From an uncultured Bacilli bacterium (GTDB taxonomy: Bacteria; Bacillota_I; Bacilli_A; RF39; UBA660): a stretch of 64,000 nt of DNA. Shown here one piece after another: positions 1-8,842 of this stretch (the stretch's first letter is position 1; the number at the start of each line of letters is the position of its first letter). The notes under the pieces were generated by a model, which was not told where the DNA came from, made no database searches, and saw nothing but the letters and a program-made list of their open reading frames with translations. The stretch is taken from positions 270,618 to 334,617 of the forward strand of contig CAKOSP010000001.1 in the NCBI GenBank assembly GCA_934102335.1. The letters run 5' to 3'. A program made the translations under genes and the position numbers.

Positions 1-815
1 ACTGTGTAACATTCAGATATTTTATCTACAAAAATTCTTAAAGCTAAAATATCATAAATATCATTCCATTTTTTGCCATTACTTAATTTGTTATAAATAC
101 TATAAACGCTCTTAACTCTACCTTTAATTTCAAATTTAATATTATTCTCATTTAAAAGATCAATTAAAGATTCTTTCATATCCTCAAGAGAATCATTTAA
201 TTCTTCAACTGTGTCATTTAACTTTTCGACAATATCAGCATATGCGTCTGGTTTTAGATAGTATAAACAAAGATTCTCTAACTCACTTTTTATAGAGTTT
301 ATACCTAATCTATGAGCTATAGGAATTAAAACATCCATAGTTTCTCTAGCTTTTTGTTTTTGTTTAGCAGGATTAACAGCCCAGTTAGTACGCATGTTAT
401 GCAATCTATCAGCTAATTTTATATAAAGAACTCTTACATCCTCACTCATTCCTACTAAGACTTTTCTTAAATATATTTTACTTGATTCAGATTCATCTGG
501 TAATTCAAGTTTATTTATTTTTGAAACAGAATCAACTATTTTAGCAATATTTTCTCCAAATTCTTCATTCAGTTTTTCATAACTAGAATGTCCATTATTT
601 ATAACTTCATGTAATAATGCTCCCATTATTGTTATATAATCGACATTTAAATCAACTAAAATATTTGCTACCTCTAAAGGATGAGTTATATAATCATCAT
701 TTGTAAGTCTTTTCATACCTTTATGATTTTCTAAAGCATATAAATAAGCCTTGTGAATTTTATCAATATTAGTTTTATCTTTTATTTTATCTTCTAATTT
801 TTCTATCGTAATCAT
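1..815 (-). CDS. rsh: Rsh (RelA/SpoT homologue), 5' part only
   Basis: This gene encodes the long (p)ppGpp synthetase/hydrolase of the stringent response. About 271 N-terminal residues are in the window and the reading frame runs off the left edge. Residues 20-150 form the HD hydrolase domain, and the synthetase domain begins near residue 230 with the family pattern GRVKSVYSIYNK. The start ATG overlaps the comN stop codon as TAATG. His45, His69 and Asp136 match the hydrolase residues His53, His77 and Asp144 of the Streptococcus equisimilis enzyme with a constant offset of 8. The central motif, normally HDVVED, reads HEVINN here, so three catalytic positions are changed. I infer weak or absent hydrolase activity. 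The family assignment is secure and the activity claim is not. Confidence 0.93.
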   Translation of the reverse strand, partial: MITIEKLEDKIKDKTNIDKIHKAYLYALENHKGMKRLTNDDYITHPLEVANILVDLNVDYITIMGALLHEVINNGHSSYEKLNEEFGENIAKIVDSVSKINKLELPDESESSKIYLRKVLVGMSEDVRVLYIKLADRLHNMRTNWAVNPAKQKQKARETMDVLIPIAHRLGINSIKSELENLCLYYLKPDAYADIVEKLNDTVEELNDSLEDMKESLIDLLNENNIKFEIKGRVKSVYSIYNKLSNGKKWNDIYDILALRIFVDKISECYT

Positions 816-1069
816 TATTTTGCCACCTGTTTTAAATTTTTTATGTAAAAGTATATGCTATCATCATTCGAATTTAAAATATCAGAAACCATATCATATA
901 AAGTTAAATTCTTTTTATCTTTCCAAATATTATTTTTTAAATAATTCCATATATCTAACTCAGTAATATTAGATTTAAATAAATTATTGATACTCTGCTT
1001 TTTGGTAGTTAAAGCTGGAAATAAACGTTTATATAATTCGGTAATTGTCTTAAATTTAATTTCTTCCAT
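815..1069 (-). CDS. comN: ComN-like post-transcriptional regulator
   Basis: This small soluble protein of 84 residues matches the ComN/YrzD family pattern: an IWNYLKNNIWK-type segment near the middle followed by YDMVSDILN. In Bacillus, ComN binds comE mRNA and affects where competence proteins are made. ATG 1069 is preferred over the TTG one codon upstream. The gene overlaps rsh by one base and is divergent from spoVB. In Bacillus the order is spoVB-comN-secDF-recJ-apt-relA, so the intervening genes are gone here. comEA and comEC are also in this window (33.5-36.2 kb), so a target may exist. The family call rests on motif recognition alone. Confidence 0.7.
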   Translation of the reverse strand: MEEIKFKTITELYKRLFPALTTKKQSINNLFKSNITELDIWNYLKNNIWKDKKNLTLYDMVSDILNSNDDSIYFYIKNLKQVAK

Positions 1070-1136
1070 CAAATATCAAATCCTTTTTCATATATTTATT
1101 ATATAACAATTAAAGTTTTTTTAAAAGGAGAAATGG

Positions 1137-2438
1137 ATGTTGAAAAAACGTAATATTTATTTTAAATCTACTATTTATTTAATAATTGGAGGCTTTATAA
1201 CTCGTAGTTTAGGATTTATTATCAAAATCATTTATTCAAGAATACTAAAAGATGAAGGAATTGGTTTACTAACAATTGTTATGCCAACATATTCCATCTT
1301 ATTAACTATAACTTCTTTAGCACTACCAATAGCTTTATCAAAATTGGTAGCCGAAAATAAAAAAAGATTTGTAAAACTAATGAGTAATTCTACTATTATT
1401 GTATTAATAGTTAATTTCTTAGTAATCATTTTAATGATTATATTCAGTGATTTTATTGCAAATAACTTATTGCATGAACCACGATGTAAAGGTCTATTAA
1501 TAGCTATGAGTTTTACCTTTCCATTTGTTTCTGCATCTTCAATAATTAAAGGTTATTTTAATGGAAAGCAAAGAACTTTACCATATATGATTTCTAATGT
1601 TTTAGAACAATTATTAAGACTTATCATAATAATTATTGTAATTCCCATACTATATCAAAAATCAGTCTATCTTGCAGTAAAGGGACTGCTTTTAATGTCC
1701 ATTATTTCTGAAATTTTCAGTATAGTAGTCTTTATGTTTTTTATTCCTAAAAACGTTAAAATTGATTTAAAAACTCTAAAACCTGATTTTGAAACCCAAA
1801 AAGATATCTTAAACATTGCTATACCTACAGTTTCCGGAAGGGTTATTGGCAATATTGGATACTTTTTAGAACCAATAATTTTAACTAATTTATTACTTTT
1901 AATGGGTTATTCAAATGAATATATAATAATGGAATACGGATTTTATAATGCCTATTCACTATCTTTATTAACAATGCCATTATTTTTCATAGCAGCTATT
2001 TCTAACACTATTATTCCTGAAATAAGCAAATATCGAGAATTAAGAAACGATTTTATGGTAAAAAGAAGAATAAAGCAAAGCCTTTTATCTGTTTTCTTAG
2101 TAGGAGTTTTCTTTTCAATTATCATTATTATTTTCAGAATACCACTTTTAAAATTACTTTATAATACCACTAATGGTGCTAATTATATTTTAATTCTTGC
2201 TCCGTTCTTTGCTTTATTTTATTTAGAAAGTGTTTTATATTCTGTATTACAAGCTAGTGGCTTTGCCAAAAAAGCTATGACAATTTCTTTAAATGGGGTA
2301 ATAGTAAAACTTCTAAGCATGTCCTTATTGTGTTTATTAAAAACAGGAATGTATTCTCTAGTTATAGCCGAAATAATTAATATTTTAACTGTAGTTTTCT
2401 TAAACTTTAAAACCATAAAAAAAGAAAAATTAATTTAA
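1137..2438 (+). CDS. spoVB: SpoVB/MurJ-type polysaccharide flippase of the MOP superfamily
   Basis: This 433-residue protein has about 12 to 14 hydrophobic membrane segments. Its N-terminus (STIYLIIGGFITRSLGFI) and the motif YSRILKDEGIGLL are typical of the SpoVB/MurJ branch that moves lipid-linked cell-wall precursors across the membrane. SpoVB acts in spore cortex synthesis. It is shorter than Bacillus SpoVB (about 518 residues). A good ribosome binding site (AAGGAG) precedes ATG 1137. The gene is divergent from comN and overlaps the mutS 3' end by four bases. Its place beside comN and rsh favours SpoVB over a general MurJ, although the protein could also serve vegetative growth. Confidence 0.85.
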   Translation: MLKKRNIYFKSTIYLIIGGFITRSLGFIIKIIYSRILKDEGIGLLTIVMPTYSILLTITSLALPIALSKLVAENKKRFVKLMSNSTIIVLIVNFLVIILMIIFSDFIANNLLHEPRCKGLLIAMSFTFPFVSASSIIKGYFNGKQRTLPYMISNVLEQLLRLIIIIIVIPILYQKSVYLAVKGLLLMSIISEIFSIVVFMFFIPKNVKIDLKTLKPDFETQKDILNIAIPTVSGRVIGNIGYFLEPIILTNLLLLMGYSNEYIIMEYGFYNAYSLSLLTMPLFFIAAISNTIIPEISKYRELRNDFMVKRRIKQSLLSVFLVGVFFSIIIIIFRIPLLKLLYNTTNGANYILILAPFFALFYLESVLYSVLQASGFAKKAMTISLNGVIVKLLSMSLLCLLKTGMYSLVIAEIINILTVVFLNFKTIKKEKLI

Positions 2439-4978
2439 TTTTCCTTTTTATAAGTTTCTTTTATTTCCAATATATAATTTAAAGCTTCCATCGGAGTGGT
2501 ATTTAAAGGATCAATTTTTTCAATTAAATCTGCAAGTTTACTTGTTTTCTTTTCTTCAAAAGGTAATTGCATCTGTACTCCACTATTTACACTTTCTTTT
2601 TTAGCTTTAGTTTCATAAGCAGATAAAATCTCATCAGCTCTTTTTAAAAGTTCATCAGGCATACCAGCTAATTTTGCAACATGTATACCATAACTTTTAT
2701 CTACAGCACCATTTTTTATCTTATGTAAAAATGTTAATTTATCATTATCTTCCACTGCTGAAACATGAATATTTTTTATTGTATGCATTTTTTTACTTAA
2801 TTCTGTTAACTCATGATAATGAGTAGAAAATAAAGTAAAGCATTTAATTTTCTCACTTACATACTCTAAAATAGATCTTGCTAAAGCCATACCATCATAA
2901 GTAGCAGTACCACGTCCTAATTCATCAAACAATATCAAACTATCTTCTGTGGCATTAACTAAGGCACGCTTAGCTTCTTTCATTTCTACCATAAATGTGG
3001 ACTCGCCACTTACTAAGTCATCACTAGCCCCTATTCTAGTAAAAATTCTATCTATAATAGGTAAATTAGCTTTTTTAGCAGGAACAAAAGATCCCATTTG
3101 AGCCATAATTGCTATAATTGCATTTTGCCTCATATAAGTTGATTTTCCTGACATATTCGGGCCAGTTATTAAAAGCGTTGTGCTATTTTTATCCATATAA
3201 CAATCATTAGCTACATATTCGGTTTTTAATACTTGTTCAACAACTGGATGTCTTCCATCAACAATTTCAAATATATGTTGAGTATTAAGAGTAGGTCTTA
3301 CAAAAGAATACTCATCTGCCACTATAGAAAGAGAAACAATTGCATCTATATCACTAATAACATCAGCCGTATTTTTAATATCTAATATAGACTTCTTAAT
3401 CGTTTCCTTTATTTCCATAAATAATTTATATTCTAATTCAATAATTTTTTCTTCAGCATTTAATATTAATGATTCTTTTTCTTTCAATTCTGGCGATATA
3501 TATCTTTCAGCATTGGTTAAAGTTTGTCTTCTTTCAAATCCGAATTCCGGTTTTATCTCTGCTACTTGTCCTTTTGGAACTTCTATATAGTAACCAAAAA
3601 TCTTATTATAGCCAATTTTTAAATTTTTAATTCCGGTTTCTTCTTTTATTTTCGCTTCAAAATTAGCAACAAAATCTTTTCCACCACTTCGAATAGACTT
3701 TAACTCATCTAACTCAGAATTATAACCGGATTTTATTATTCCTCCCTCTTTTATAGTGAAAGGAGCATCTTCAGATATAGATTTTTCAAGTAATAGAAAA
3801 ATATCTTCATGAGTATTAATATCATATTTAAAACCAATTTTTGCAATTAATTGTTTTATTTTAGGAAGAACCTTTAAACTATTTTTTAATTGTAATAAAT
3901 CCTTTCCATTTAAAGACCCATTAGTAAATTTACCAGTTAATCTGCCTAAATCATATATTTCATATAATTCATTTCTTAATTCATCTCTTAAAATAAATTC
4001 AGTATTTAATTTTTCAATTTTGTCGTATCTTTTATTTAGCTCGTTTATATCCTTTAGCGGATTCATCAACCAAGATTTTAATTTTCTAGATCCCATTGCA
4101 GTTTTACACTTATCCAAAAGCCATATTAAAGAATAAGTTCTATCTTTTAATCTTAATGTTTCCAAAAGTTCTAGATTCCTAACAGCATATATATCCATTT
4201 CAAGATAATCTATTTTATTTATTATATTAACATGATTAACATGAGATAGATCCTTTAATTGATCAACTTTTAAATAATAAAACAAATGCTTTATACCAAG
4301 TTTTACTCTAGTATCTAAAGTATCATCAAACCAAGTTATATCACTATCATCTAAGGTAGAATTGCAAATATCAATTTCTAATCCATAATTATTTCTTAAA
4401 ACGCTTATTAAATTAGTATCAAGATTATTTAAAAGTACTAATTCTTTAATTCCCAAATTAATTATTTCATTCATAGCTGTTTCTTCATTACTAGCTAATC
4501 TATAACTTGATAAATTACCAGTAGATATATCCAATGTCGTCAAAATATATATATCATTAAACTTTATTAAACTGGCTATTAAAGATTCACTATGTTCATC
4601 AAGCATTTCAAAATCTGCAATAGTTCCTTTACTAACTACACTAGTAACTCCTCTTTTTACCATACCAGTTGCAGTCTTAGGATCTTCAAGTTGCTCAACA
4701 ATAACAACCTTATAACCCTTATTTACTAGTTTTTCCATATATTGTTTAACAGCATGATGAGGAACTCCACACATTGGTACTTTTTCTTCTAATCCTGCAA
4801 CTTTACCAGTAAGCGTTAATTCTAACTCTCTAGAAGCTGTTTCTGCATCTTCGAAAAATAGTTCATAAAAATCACCCAAACGAAATAAAATCAAATCATT
4901 GGGATATTTATCTTTTGTTTCCATCCATTGTAACATCATGGGGCTTAATTTTTTTCTGTCTACTTCATTACGTTTCAT
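2435..4978 (-). CDS. mutS: DNA mismatch repair protein MutS
   Basis: This is a full-length MutS of about 847 residues. The N-terminal mismatch-recognition motif with the DFYELFFEDA pattern lies near residue 40. The ABC-type ATPase carries Walker A (GPNMSGKST) near residue 608, followed by DELGRGTATYDG and STHYHEL. A short linker and a C-terminal dimerisation segment follow. The start is taken as ATG 4978. The in-frame GTG at 4987 would lie almost at the 5' end of the transcript from the promoter at 4998-5025. No mutL is adjacent, although mutS and mutL are usually neighbours in Bacilli. It overlaps spoVB tail to tail. Confidence 0.97.
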   Translation of the reverse strand: MKRNEVDRKKLSPMMLQWMETKDKYPNDLILFRLGDFYELFFEDAETASRELELTLTGKVAGLEEKVPMCGVPHHAVKQYMEKLVNKGYKVVIVEQLEDPKTATGMVKRGVTSVVSKGTIADFEMLDEHSESLIASLIKFNDIYILTTLDISTGNLSSYRLASNEETAMNEIINLGIKELVLLNNLDTNLISVLRNNYGLEIDICNSTLDDSDITWFDDTLDTRVKLGIKHLFYYLKVDQLKDLSHVNHVNIINKIDYLEMDIYAVRNLELLETLRLKDRTYSLIWLLDKCKTAMGSRKLKSWLMNPLKDINELNKRYDKIEKLNTEFILRDELRNELYEIYDLGRLTGKFTNGSLNGKDLLQLKNSLKVLPKIKQLIAKIGFKYDINTHEDIFLLLEKSISEDAPFTIKEGGIIKSGYNSELDELKSIRSGGKDFVANFEAKIKEETGIKNLKIGYNKIFGYYIEVPKGQVAEIKPEFGFERRQTLTNAERYISPELKEKESLILNAEEKIIELEYKLFMEIKETIKKSILDIKNTADVISDIDAIVSLSIVADEYSFVRPTLNTQHIFEIVDGRHPVVEQVLKTEYVANDCYMDKNSTTLLITGPNMSGKSTYMRQNAIIAIMAQMGSFVPAKKANLPIIDRIFTRIGASDDLVSGESTFMVEMKEAKRALVNATEDSLILFDELGRGTATYDGMALARSILEYVSEKIKCFTLFSTHYHELTELSKKMHTIKNIHVSAVEDNDKLTFLHKIKNGAVDKSYGIHVAKLAGMPDELLKRADEILSAYETKAKKESVNSGVQMQLPFEEKKTSKLADLIEKIDPLNTTPMEALNYILEIKETYKKEN

Positions 4979-4997
4979 ATTCCACACTCGTTAAAAT

Positions 4998-5025
4998 ATT
5001 ATACCACTTATATAATTACTTTCAA
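4998..5025 (-). promoter_or_regulatory. Sigma-A-type promoter of mutS
   Basis: On the minus strand TTGAAA and TATAAT are separated by 16 bases. Transcription would start about 13 to 14 bases before the mutS ATG at 4978, giving a very short leader. This argues against the upstream GTG as start codon. Confidence 0.6.
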
Positions 5026-5027
5026 AG

Positions 5028-5057
5028 AAAAAAATCACTGAATTAATCAATGATTTT
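5028..5057 (-). terminator. Terminator downstream of ylbL
   Basis: An inverted repeat (AAAATCA and TGATTTT) in A- and T-rich flanks lies immediately after the ylbL stop codon. It is followed by a T-run on the minus strand. It separates ylbL from the mutS promoter. Confidence 0.6.
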
Positions 5058-5059
5058 CT

Positions 5060-6073
5060 TTAATTTAATGTTTTTAAATAATCAAGTGCCTCATCAAATG
5101 TTGATACACTTATAAGTTTTATATCAAGTTTATATTCCTCTTTTACCGTTACAGCCTCAGCATAATTTTCTTTAGGGCACAAAAATATATCCGCCTTTTT
5201 ATTTGCTGCCCCAATCAATTTATATTTTACGCCATCAATTTCCCCAACTGTACCATCTAAAGAAATAGTTCCTGTGCCAATAATGGTTTTACCATGGGTA
5301 ATATCATCATTTACTAATGCATTATAAATAGCTAAGCTTAACATTAAACCTCCACTTGTACCAGCTTCAGAAGTTTTTTGAGTCACTTTTATTTTAGGAT
5401 CTGTATTATATTCATATGTTGTAAAAGCACCTATTCCAATTTTTAAGTTTCCTTGGGCATCAAGATATACTTTAGCAGTTGCCTCAACTATTTTATTATC
5501 CCTTTCCACTTGCAAGTTTAAAACATCATTTTCTTTTGATGCTGATACAACCTCAATAATATCAGAAACATTTTTTATATCTTTATTCTCAACTTTTTTT
5601 ATAACATCTAAAAGTTTAACTGTCGTATCTGCCTCATCAGTTATATAAAAAACAGTAGCATTTTCCTGAGTTATTTCTAAGTATTTATTAGCTTTTTTAT
5701 ATGCCAATATTGTAGCAACATCTATTGAACTTTGCATTTGGTGTCTTTCAATTTCCATAGTTTGTTCAATGTTTTGATTTTTTAAGGAAGCCTCTTCTTC
5801 TTTTTTTATATCCCAATCAGGAATTATTAAAGATAACAAAATATTAGGTAAATTTCCTCTTCTCATCGTAACATACGCCATTTGTAATTTTCCATCATAG
5901 TCATTACCATCATCAACTACAATTCTATCTTTTAAATTAATTGCTCCACCTGGGCAATATATAACATAAGGAAATTTATAAAAACTTATAAATAAGACTA
6001 CAATCCACAACAATATTAATTTATAGTAATTTTTAATAATTTTTTTTACAAATTCATATACTTTATTAAACAT
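5060..6073 (-). CDS. ylbL: YlbL-type membrane-anchored PDZ/S16 (Lon-like) protease
   Basis: This 337-residue protein has one N-terminal transmembrane segment (about residues 15-35), a degenerate PDZ-like middle region, and a C-terminal Lon-type S16 domain. The nucleophile motif reads EAGTSGGLM near residue 240. The dyad lysine lies in the segment GVKYKLIGA near residue 290. It should act outside the membrane on cell-surface or envelope proteins. YlbL of Bacillus and SepM of streptococci are the nearest named relatives. Its neighbour ylbJ is divergent, and in Bacillus ylbJ and ylbL lie two genes apart, which supports the call. Confidence 0.88.
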   Translation of the reverse strand: MFNKVYEFVKKIIKNYYKLILLWIVVLFISFYKFPYVIYCPGGAINLKDRIVVDDGNDYDGKLQMAYVTMRRGNLPNILLSLIIPDWDIKKEEEASLKNQNIEQTMEIERHQMQSSIDVATILAYKKANKYLEITQENATVFYITDEADTTVKLLDVIKKVENKDIKNVSDIIEVVSASKENDVLNLQVERDNKIVEATAKVYLDAQGNLKIGIGAFTTYEYNTDPKIKVTQKTSEAGTSGGLMLSLAIYNALVNDDITHGKTIIGTGTISLDGTVGEIDGVKYKLIGAANKKADIFLCPKENYAEAVTVKEEYKLDIKLISVSTFDEALDYLKTLN

Positions 6074-6112
6074 ATAATCACCTTTTTAATTATATCAAAG
6101 AATGGAGTTTTT

Positions 6113-6970
6113 ATGAAAAAAAATTGGAAGAACTTATTAATAAACTTATTTTTAATATTTTTTTTAGTTTTAGCTTTTAAAAATAAAGAATTAATAGCAT
6201 ATTACGCAATTGAAGGAATAAATTTATATTTACTAAAGGTTTTTCCTTTTTTATTTATCATGATTATATTAGAAAATCTATTAATAAATTATGGAATTCT
6301 AAATTATATTAAAAAACCTAAAATTGTTATAATTTTATTATTTCTATTGGGAGGATCTCCAACCAGTGCTATATTATTAAATGATTTAGTAAAAAATAAT
6401 TCTATAGATGACAAAACTGCTAATAAAATGCTAAAATATTCATATTTTTCTAACCCATTATTTTGTTATTATATGCTATACAACATATTTTTAAATAAAA
6501 ATCTAGTTATAAAAATAATATTGTCACACTACTTAAGTAATATATTTATAAGTTTAATACATAAAGATAAAATATATTACTCAAAAAATAAAAATACAAA
6601 TAACCTTGGTACAAATATCATAAGTAGTATTAAAAAAAGTGTAGACACTAATTTAATGATTCTAGGTACAATTGTTTTTTTTATGATTTTAAATGGAATA
6701 TTGAATAATGGAAACTCCAATATCAATTTTTTTATAAGTGGAATTATAGAAATAACTCAAGGGTTAAATAAATTAAGCCTTTTGCAAAACAACATTATAA
6801 AAATTATTTATGCTATAATTTTCATTAGTTTTGGAGGTTTATCAATACATCTGCAAATATATACTTGCCTAGATTCTAACTCCAATTTAAAATATTCTTC
6901 CTTTTTTAAAGGAAGAATATTATGTACTTTAATAAGCATTATTATTTTTATAATATTAACAATTATATGA
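6113..6970 (+). CDS. ylbJ: YlbJ-like sporulation integral membrane protein
   Basis: This 285-residue protein has about eight hydrophobic helices. The gate-type motif GGSPTSAILLNDL near residue 80 and the segment YSYFSNPLFCYYML are features of the YlbJ nucleoside-recognition transporter family, which Bacillus needs for heat-resistant spores. Bacillus YlbJ is about 408 residues, so this copy is short. A sigma-E-like -10 (CATATAAT, 6071-6078) lies upstream, but I found no matching -35. The 3' end overlaps the last prepilin gene by 15 bases, tail to tail. The family is fairly sure and the transported substrate is unknown. Confidence 0.72.
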   Translation: MKKNWKNLLINLFLIFFLVLAFKNKELIAYYAIEGINLYLLKVFPFLFIMIILENLLINYGILNYIKKPKIVIILLFLLGGSPTSAILLNDLVKNNSIDDKTANKMLKYSYFSNPLFCYYMLYNIFLNKNLVIKIILSHYLSNIFISLIHKDKIYYSKNKNTNNLGTNIISSIKKSVDTNLMILGTIVFFMILNGILNNGNSNINFFISGIIEITQGLNKLSLLQNNIIKIIYAIIFISFGGLSIHLQIYTCLDSNSNLKYSSFFKGRILCTLISIIIFIILTII

Positions 6971-7471
6971 ATAATTAAAATCTATAGGAACAGTTAAAGA
7001 AATATCATCCAAAGGATTATTACCTTCTTCATTTTTTATAATGATATTAATATTTAATATTCCACTTTTTTCATCAATTTTATTTTGACACATATAAGAA
7101 TTATTAAAATCTATTTTAGCCCCCTTTAATCTCCATTTTGTTTTAACACTATCATGTGATATGTATTCAACAAGATAACCTTCGTTTTCCTGATAATATT
7201 TAATTTTACCTTTATTGTTATCCGAAAAAAATAAAGTTATATCATTATCTTTTTTTTCAACATCTGCCAATTTATTAGCTATCAAATCATCCTCAATTGT
7301 TTTAATAATTTCTAATCTTATGTTCTGATTTTTAACCGCATAATTTGATTCTGAAGAAAGATTATTAATCTGTGATATTAAACCATACATTAGCAAAACA
7401 ACAACAGACATCAAAGAAAGACAGACAAGCATTTCAATTAAACTCATCCCTTTGTTATTTAACGTTTTCAT
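6956..7471 (-). CDS. Prepilin-like protein, third gene of the cluster
   Basis: This 171-residue protein has a clear class III signal at its N-terminus (NNKG followed by MSLIEML and a hydrophobic helix of about 20 residues), with the +5 glutamate expected for assembly. A prepilin peptidase would cleave after the glycine. The globular part is beta-rich with two cysteines near the C-terminus. Size and position as the last small pilin gene resemble ComGF, but I could not assign it to a named family. It overlaps the preceding pilin gene by 17 bases, so translational coupling is likely. Confidence 0.75.
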   Translation of the reverse strand: MKTLNNKGMSLIEMLVCLSLMSVVVLLMYGLISQINNLSSESNYAVKNQNIRLEIIKTIEDDLIANKLADVEKKDNDITLFFSDNNKGKIKYYQENEGYLVEYISHDSVKTKWRLKGAKIDFNNSYMCQNKIDEKSGILNINIIIKNEEGNNPLDDISLTVPIDFNYSYNC

Positions 7472-7946
7472 CTTGGCCCTCCATAACTAAATACGGATCC
7501 TGCCTCGTACCATTATTTATTAAATCCACATTGTCTTTTAATTTCATAACTATTTTTATACCTTCATCTTCTTTTATATAGCCAGCCAAAGATAAATTAT
7601 TATCATTATAATAATCCTGTTCAAAAATATCTTGATTCTTTATATTATTTATAATCCAATCAGAAACATATTTTTTATAATCAACATCATCAGTCATCAA
7701 AATAGTTTCTGCACTTGTAATTACTTTTTTACCATCAACTATATTTAATTCAAACAAATAGTTATTAATTTTAAGATACTTTTTTTCTTGAATGTTAAAT
7801 TTAAAACTATTTTTTATATCTTCTTTTTGTTTATTTAAAAGTTTTCTATTAGTGCTATATGTTGTAAGAAGCATTAACATTAAAGTTATAAACAATACAA
7901 ATAAAGCAAGCACTATACCAGTAGAAATAAATCCTTTTTTATTCAT
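7455..7946 (-). CDS. Prepilin-like membrane protein, second gene of the cluster
   Basis: This 163-residue protein begins MNKKG followed by FISTGIVLALFVLF, which resembles a prepilin leader. There is no glutamate at +5, so it may be a minor pseudopilin or simply a single-pass membrane protein. The rest is charged and probably lies outside the membrane. It overlaps the genes on both sides (8 and 17 bases), which puts all three in one operon. No specific family was recognised. Confidence 0.65.
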   Translation of the reverse strand: MNKKGFISTGIVLALFVLFITLMLMLLTTYSTNRKLLNKQKEDIKNSFKFNIQEKKYLKINNYLFELNIVDGKKVITSAETILMTDDVDYKKYVSDWIINNIKNQDIFEQDYYNDNNLSLAGYIKEDEGIKIVMKLKDNVDLINNGTRQDPYLVMEGQDENVK

Positions 7947-8493
7947 ATTTTACCCCCGAATCTAACCACACAAAATATTTATTACAAATATCAGTATCTT
8001 TGCAATTAGTCTCATTATATTTAAAAATAAATACATAATTATCAGTTTTTATACTACCTAAAGTTTTAAAATATTCTAAGCTTTCCTCATCGAATGTTTG
8101 ATATGAATACTTACATAATTCACACGTTGTTGTAGCACACTCTCCTTTTAAATAATCACTTTTGCATTCTAGTAAAGTTTGAATACTAGGTTTAATAATA
8201 TATATTTTAGCTATATCATAAGCGGATTTATAGGTCGACATTTTTTCTTGATCTAAAGTATATTCCAAAACTAAAGAATTATTTTTGAAATTCAAATTTT
8301 TAAAATCTTCAACATTTAATAATTCTTTTAAAGTAAAGTATGATTTATAAATATAAGCTGGATCATCATAATACAATCTATTTTTTTCAGTATTAAAAAT
8401 ATTTTTATATGAAAAATAAATTAATAATAAAGAAGAAGTTAAAACTAAAATCATTATTATTGTTTCAATAAATGCATAACCTTTATTATTCAT
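7939..8493 (-). CDS. Prepilin-like protein, first gene of the cluster
   Basis: This 184-residue protein starts MNNKG followed by YAFIETIIMILVL, a class III leader with the +5 glutamate, then one transmembrane helix. The C-terminal half has several cysteines (C-x6-C-x4-C-x2-C spacing around residue 120, and two more near 165-172), suggesting disulfides or a metal site outside the cell. It is the first gene of a three-gene pilin operon. The assembly ATPase is encoded far away at 56.2 kb. Confidence 0.72.
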   Translation of the reverse strand: MNNKGYAFIETIIMILVLTSSLLLIYFSYKNIFNTEKNRLYYDDPAYIYKSYFTLKELLNVEDFKNLNFKNNSLVLEYTLDQEKMSTYKSAYDIAKIYIIKPSIQTLLECKSDYLKGECATTTCELCKYSYQTFDEESLEYFKTLGSIKTDNYVFIFKYNETNCKDTDICNKYFVWLDSGVKYE

Positions 8494-8544
8494 ACTATCC
8501 CTCTATTATTAAGTATAATGTAATTAATAAGTTTTTACAAGCAT

Positions 8545-8575
8545 AAAAAAACTTTATGATATACATAAAGTTTTA
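8545..8575 (-). terminator. Terminator of the zinc-ribbon gene
   Basis: A perfect 11-bp stem (AAAACTTTATG and CATAAAGTTTT) with a 5-base loop overlaps the stop codon region of the 8573-8758 gene. It is followed by a T-run on the minus strand. Confidence 0.75.
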
Positions 8576-8758
8576 ATTATCTATGGTTTTCCATTCAGTA
8601 TTGCCACATTTAGTACAAATTTTTGGTGCTAATATTTTTTTACCTTTAGGAAGCTCTATACCTGTGTCTATCTTACTACACAAAAGTCCAGTTTCCTCAT
8701 CAATATAAGCAATTCCAAATTTGGCATCTTCACAGCAATTACATTCTTTATCTTTCAT
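8573..8758 (-). CDS. Small cysteine-rich (zinc-ribbon-like) protein
   Basis: This 61-residue protein has an N-terminal cluster C-x-C-C and a C-terminal C-x2-C (ICTKCGN) that together could bind one zinc. A good ribosome binding site (GGAGGAA) precedes the start. It stands alone between the pilin operon and a small gene of opposite strand. No function can be given. It resembles the small zinc-ribbon proteins common in Bacillota. Confidence 0.6.
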   Translation of the reverse strand: MKDKECNCCEDAKFGIAYIDEETGLLCSKIDTGIELPKGKKILAPKICTKCGNTEWKTIDN

Positions 8759-8842
8759 ATTCTTCCTCCAATAATATTATCGACGTTTTCAAAAAATCTA
8801 TACAAAAAACATCAAATTACATATATTATTATAGGTGATATT

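Noticed and set aside
4979..4987. GTG start for mutS three codons upstream
   Set aside because: It would lie almost at the predicted transcript start, and the ATG fits the promoter and family start better.
6071..6078. Sigma-E-like -10 (CATATAAT) before ylbJ
   Set aside because: No ATA lies at 16 to 18 bases upstream, so only half of the promoter is present.
8802..8828. Sigma-K-like promoter (AC, 16 bases, CATATATTA) before the 58-residue gene
   Set aside because: The start point would fall on the ribosome binding site, leaving no leader, and such AT-rich matches are frequent here.
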